A stretch of DNA of 64,000 nucleotides from Streptomyces coeruleorubidus (GTDB taxonomy: Bacteria; Actinomycetota; Actinomycetes; Streptomycetales; Streptomycetaceae), in the NCBI RefSeq assembly GCF_028885415.1, contig NZ_CP118527.1, positions 8,990,001-9,054,000 on the forward strand. The letters run 5' to 3'. The position numbers and the translations under genes are program-made. This document shows positions 63,303 to 64,000 of this stretch, piece by piece. A model generated the notes under the pieces. That model worked only from the letters and a program-made list of their open reading frames with translations. It did no database searches and was not told the origin of the DNA. The first letter of the stretch is position 1. Each line of letters starts with the position of its first letter.

Positions 63303-64000
63303 GTGCAGTTGCTCAACCTTGGAATTCTCGCCCATGTCGACGCAGGTAAGACCAGCCTGACGGAGCGGCTGCTCCATTCGGCCGGGGTGATCGACGAGAT
63401 CGGCCGCGTCGACGACGGGAACACCCGTACCGACACCCTCGCGCTGGAGCGGCGGCGTGGCATCACCATCAAGTCCGCCGTCGTCTCGTTCCCGCTCGAC
63501 GGTGTGACGGTCAACCTCATCGACACACCCGGTCACCCGGACTTCATCGCCGAGGTGGAGCGCGTGCTCGGCGTGCTGGACGGCGCCGTCCTCGTGATCT
63601 CCGCCGTCGAAGGGGTGCAGGCGCAGACGCGGGTGCTGATGCGGACCCTCCAGCGGCTGCGCATCCCGACCCTGCTGTTCGTCAACAAGATCGACCGGCG
63701 CGGGGCGCGGGACGAGGAGGTGCTGCGGGCGGTCGCGGCCCGCCTGACACCCGCGATCGTGCCGATGGGAACCGCCACCGGCCTCGGCACGCGCGCGGCC
63801 CGCTTCGTCCCGGGGCCCGGCCCGGCCGCCGCTCTCGACGTCCTGGCCGACCACGACGACACCCTGCTGTCCGCCTACGTCGAGGGCACCGTCACGGACG
63901 CCCTCCTGCGCAGGTCCCTCGTCGCGCAGACCCGGGAGGCCCTGGCCCACCCGGTCTACTTCGGCTCCGCCGCCACGGGCGCGGGCGTGGACGCGCTCCT
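63303..64000 (+). CDS. TetM/OtrA-like ribosomal-protection GTPase (3' truncated by window)
   Basis: The first 232 codons of a translational GTPase: GILAHVDAGKTSLTERLL (G1), RRGITI (G2), NLIDTPGHPDF (G3), VNKIDRRGARD (G4), with a later FGSAATGAGVDALL (G5-like region). Opening at the G1 motif without an N-terminal extension, and LLHSAGVIDEIGRVDDGNTR, is characteristic of tetracycline-resistance ribosomal protection proteins rather than EF-G. Streptomyces often carry a chromosomal OtrA-like copy. GTG at 63303 follows a GAAGGA site at rather long spacing. An overlapping ATG five bases before, in another frame, could encode a short leader. Confidence 0.85.
   Translation, partial: MQLLNLGILAHVDAGKTSLTERLLHSAGVIDEIGRVDDGNTRTDTLALERRRGITIKSAVVSFPLDGVTVNLIDTPGHPDFIAEVERVLGVLDGAVLVISAVEGVQAQTRVLMRTLQRLRIPTLLFVNKIDRRGARDEEVLRAVAARLTPAIVPMGTATGLGTRAARFVPGPGPAAALDVLADHDDTLLSAYVEGTVTDALLRRSLVAQTREALAHPVYFGSAATGAGVDAL

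Noticed and set aside
63303..64000. Elongation factor G
   Set aside because: Starts at the G1 motif without the EF-G N-terminal extension and has the LLHSAGVIDEIGRVD segment of ribosomal-protection proteins; no rpsL/rpsG context.

Overview
The window is a Streptomyces-type actinomycete chromosome segment. The evidence is very high GC with strong third-position G/C bias, many GTG and TTG starts, TTA codons confined to two genes (2021 and 28138), a subtilisin-inhibitor-like protein, three SpoIIE-type phosphatases, a CebR-type cellulose-utilisation box and TANNNT-N6-ATG leaderless promoters. It reads as ordinary chromosomal arm or accessory sequence. I see no insertion sequence, tRNA, rRNA, CRISPR array or phage block. 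No species can be named from the sequence alone.

Layout, left part. 1-4.6 kb: housekeeping and stress genes (5'-truncated VOC protein, DUF4235 membrane protein, glutathionyl-hydroquinone-reductase-like GST, CDF metal exporter with a TTA codon, F420-type oxidoreductase, LysE exporter). 4.8-8 kb: CYP105-like P450 with its 3Fe-4S ferredoxin behind a perfect operator-like palindrome, then a TetR repressor divergent from a DUF1348 protein across two mirror-image operators, and a small flavoprotein. 8.4-11.3 kb: aldo/keto reductase and a divergent PhyH dioxygenase/AraC pair. 11.6-13.7 kb and 28.1-29.8 kb: two paralogous membrane proteins combining sigma-like regions, an HxxxCxxC zinc motif, one membrane helix and a ricin-B-like lectin domain. 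13.7-18 kb: ArsB/NhaD-type permease, DUF4232 lipoprotein, SpoIIE phosphatase/kinase. 18.3-23.8 kb: secreted GH2 and GH9 glycosidases, the latter under a perfect CebR box. 24.6-27.8 kb: an ECF41 sigma factor translationally coupled to an orphan cytochrome b, and a Doc-like toxin-antitoxin pair. 29.8-33.4 kb: frameshifted alpha-hydroxy-acid oxidase, alpha/beta hydrolase, NCS1 permease.

Layout, right part. 34.5 kb: SSI-family protease inhibitor with P1 lysine. 35.1-36.9 kb: tight operon of a haem-oxygenase-like iron enzyme, an NPPY methyltransferase and a CDGSH Fe-S protein. 37.6 kb: Ppx/GppA phosphatase. 38.7-44.9 kb: complete NHLM-type peptide export operon (double-glycine precursor, HlyD adaptor, C39 peptidase-ABC exporter, second ABC protein) with no modification enzyme, beside a secreted S1 protease and, 5 kb away, a frameshifted N-terminal fragment resembling a RamC/LanKC lanthionine synthetase. 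47-53 kb: two more SpoIIE phosphatases and a CBS protein. 53.5-60.4 kb: dTDP-L-rhamnose locus (rmlA-rmlB-rmlD-methyltransferase converging on rmlC and a large GT2). 60.6-64 kb: phosphoesterase, methyltransferase, XdhC/CoxI protein and the start of a TetM/OtrA-like ribosomal-protection GTPase that runs off the end.

Most convergent pairs are separated by long perfect GC hairpins, several inside the last codons of a gene. The least explained features are the modification-free peptide export operon, the sigma/zinc/lectin receptor pair with its shared upstream palindrome, the ECF41-cytochrome b pairing and the three-gene iron operon.
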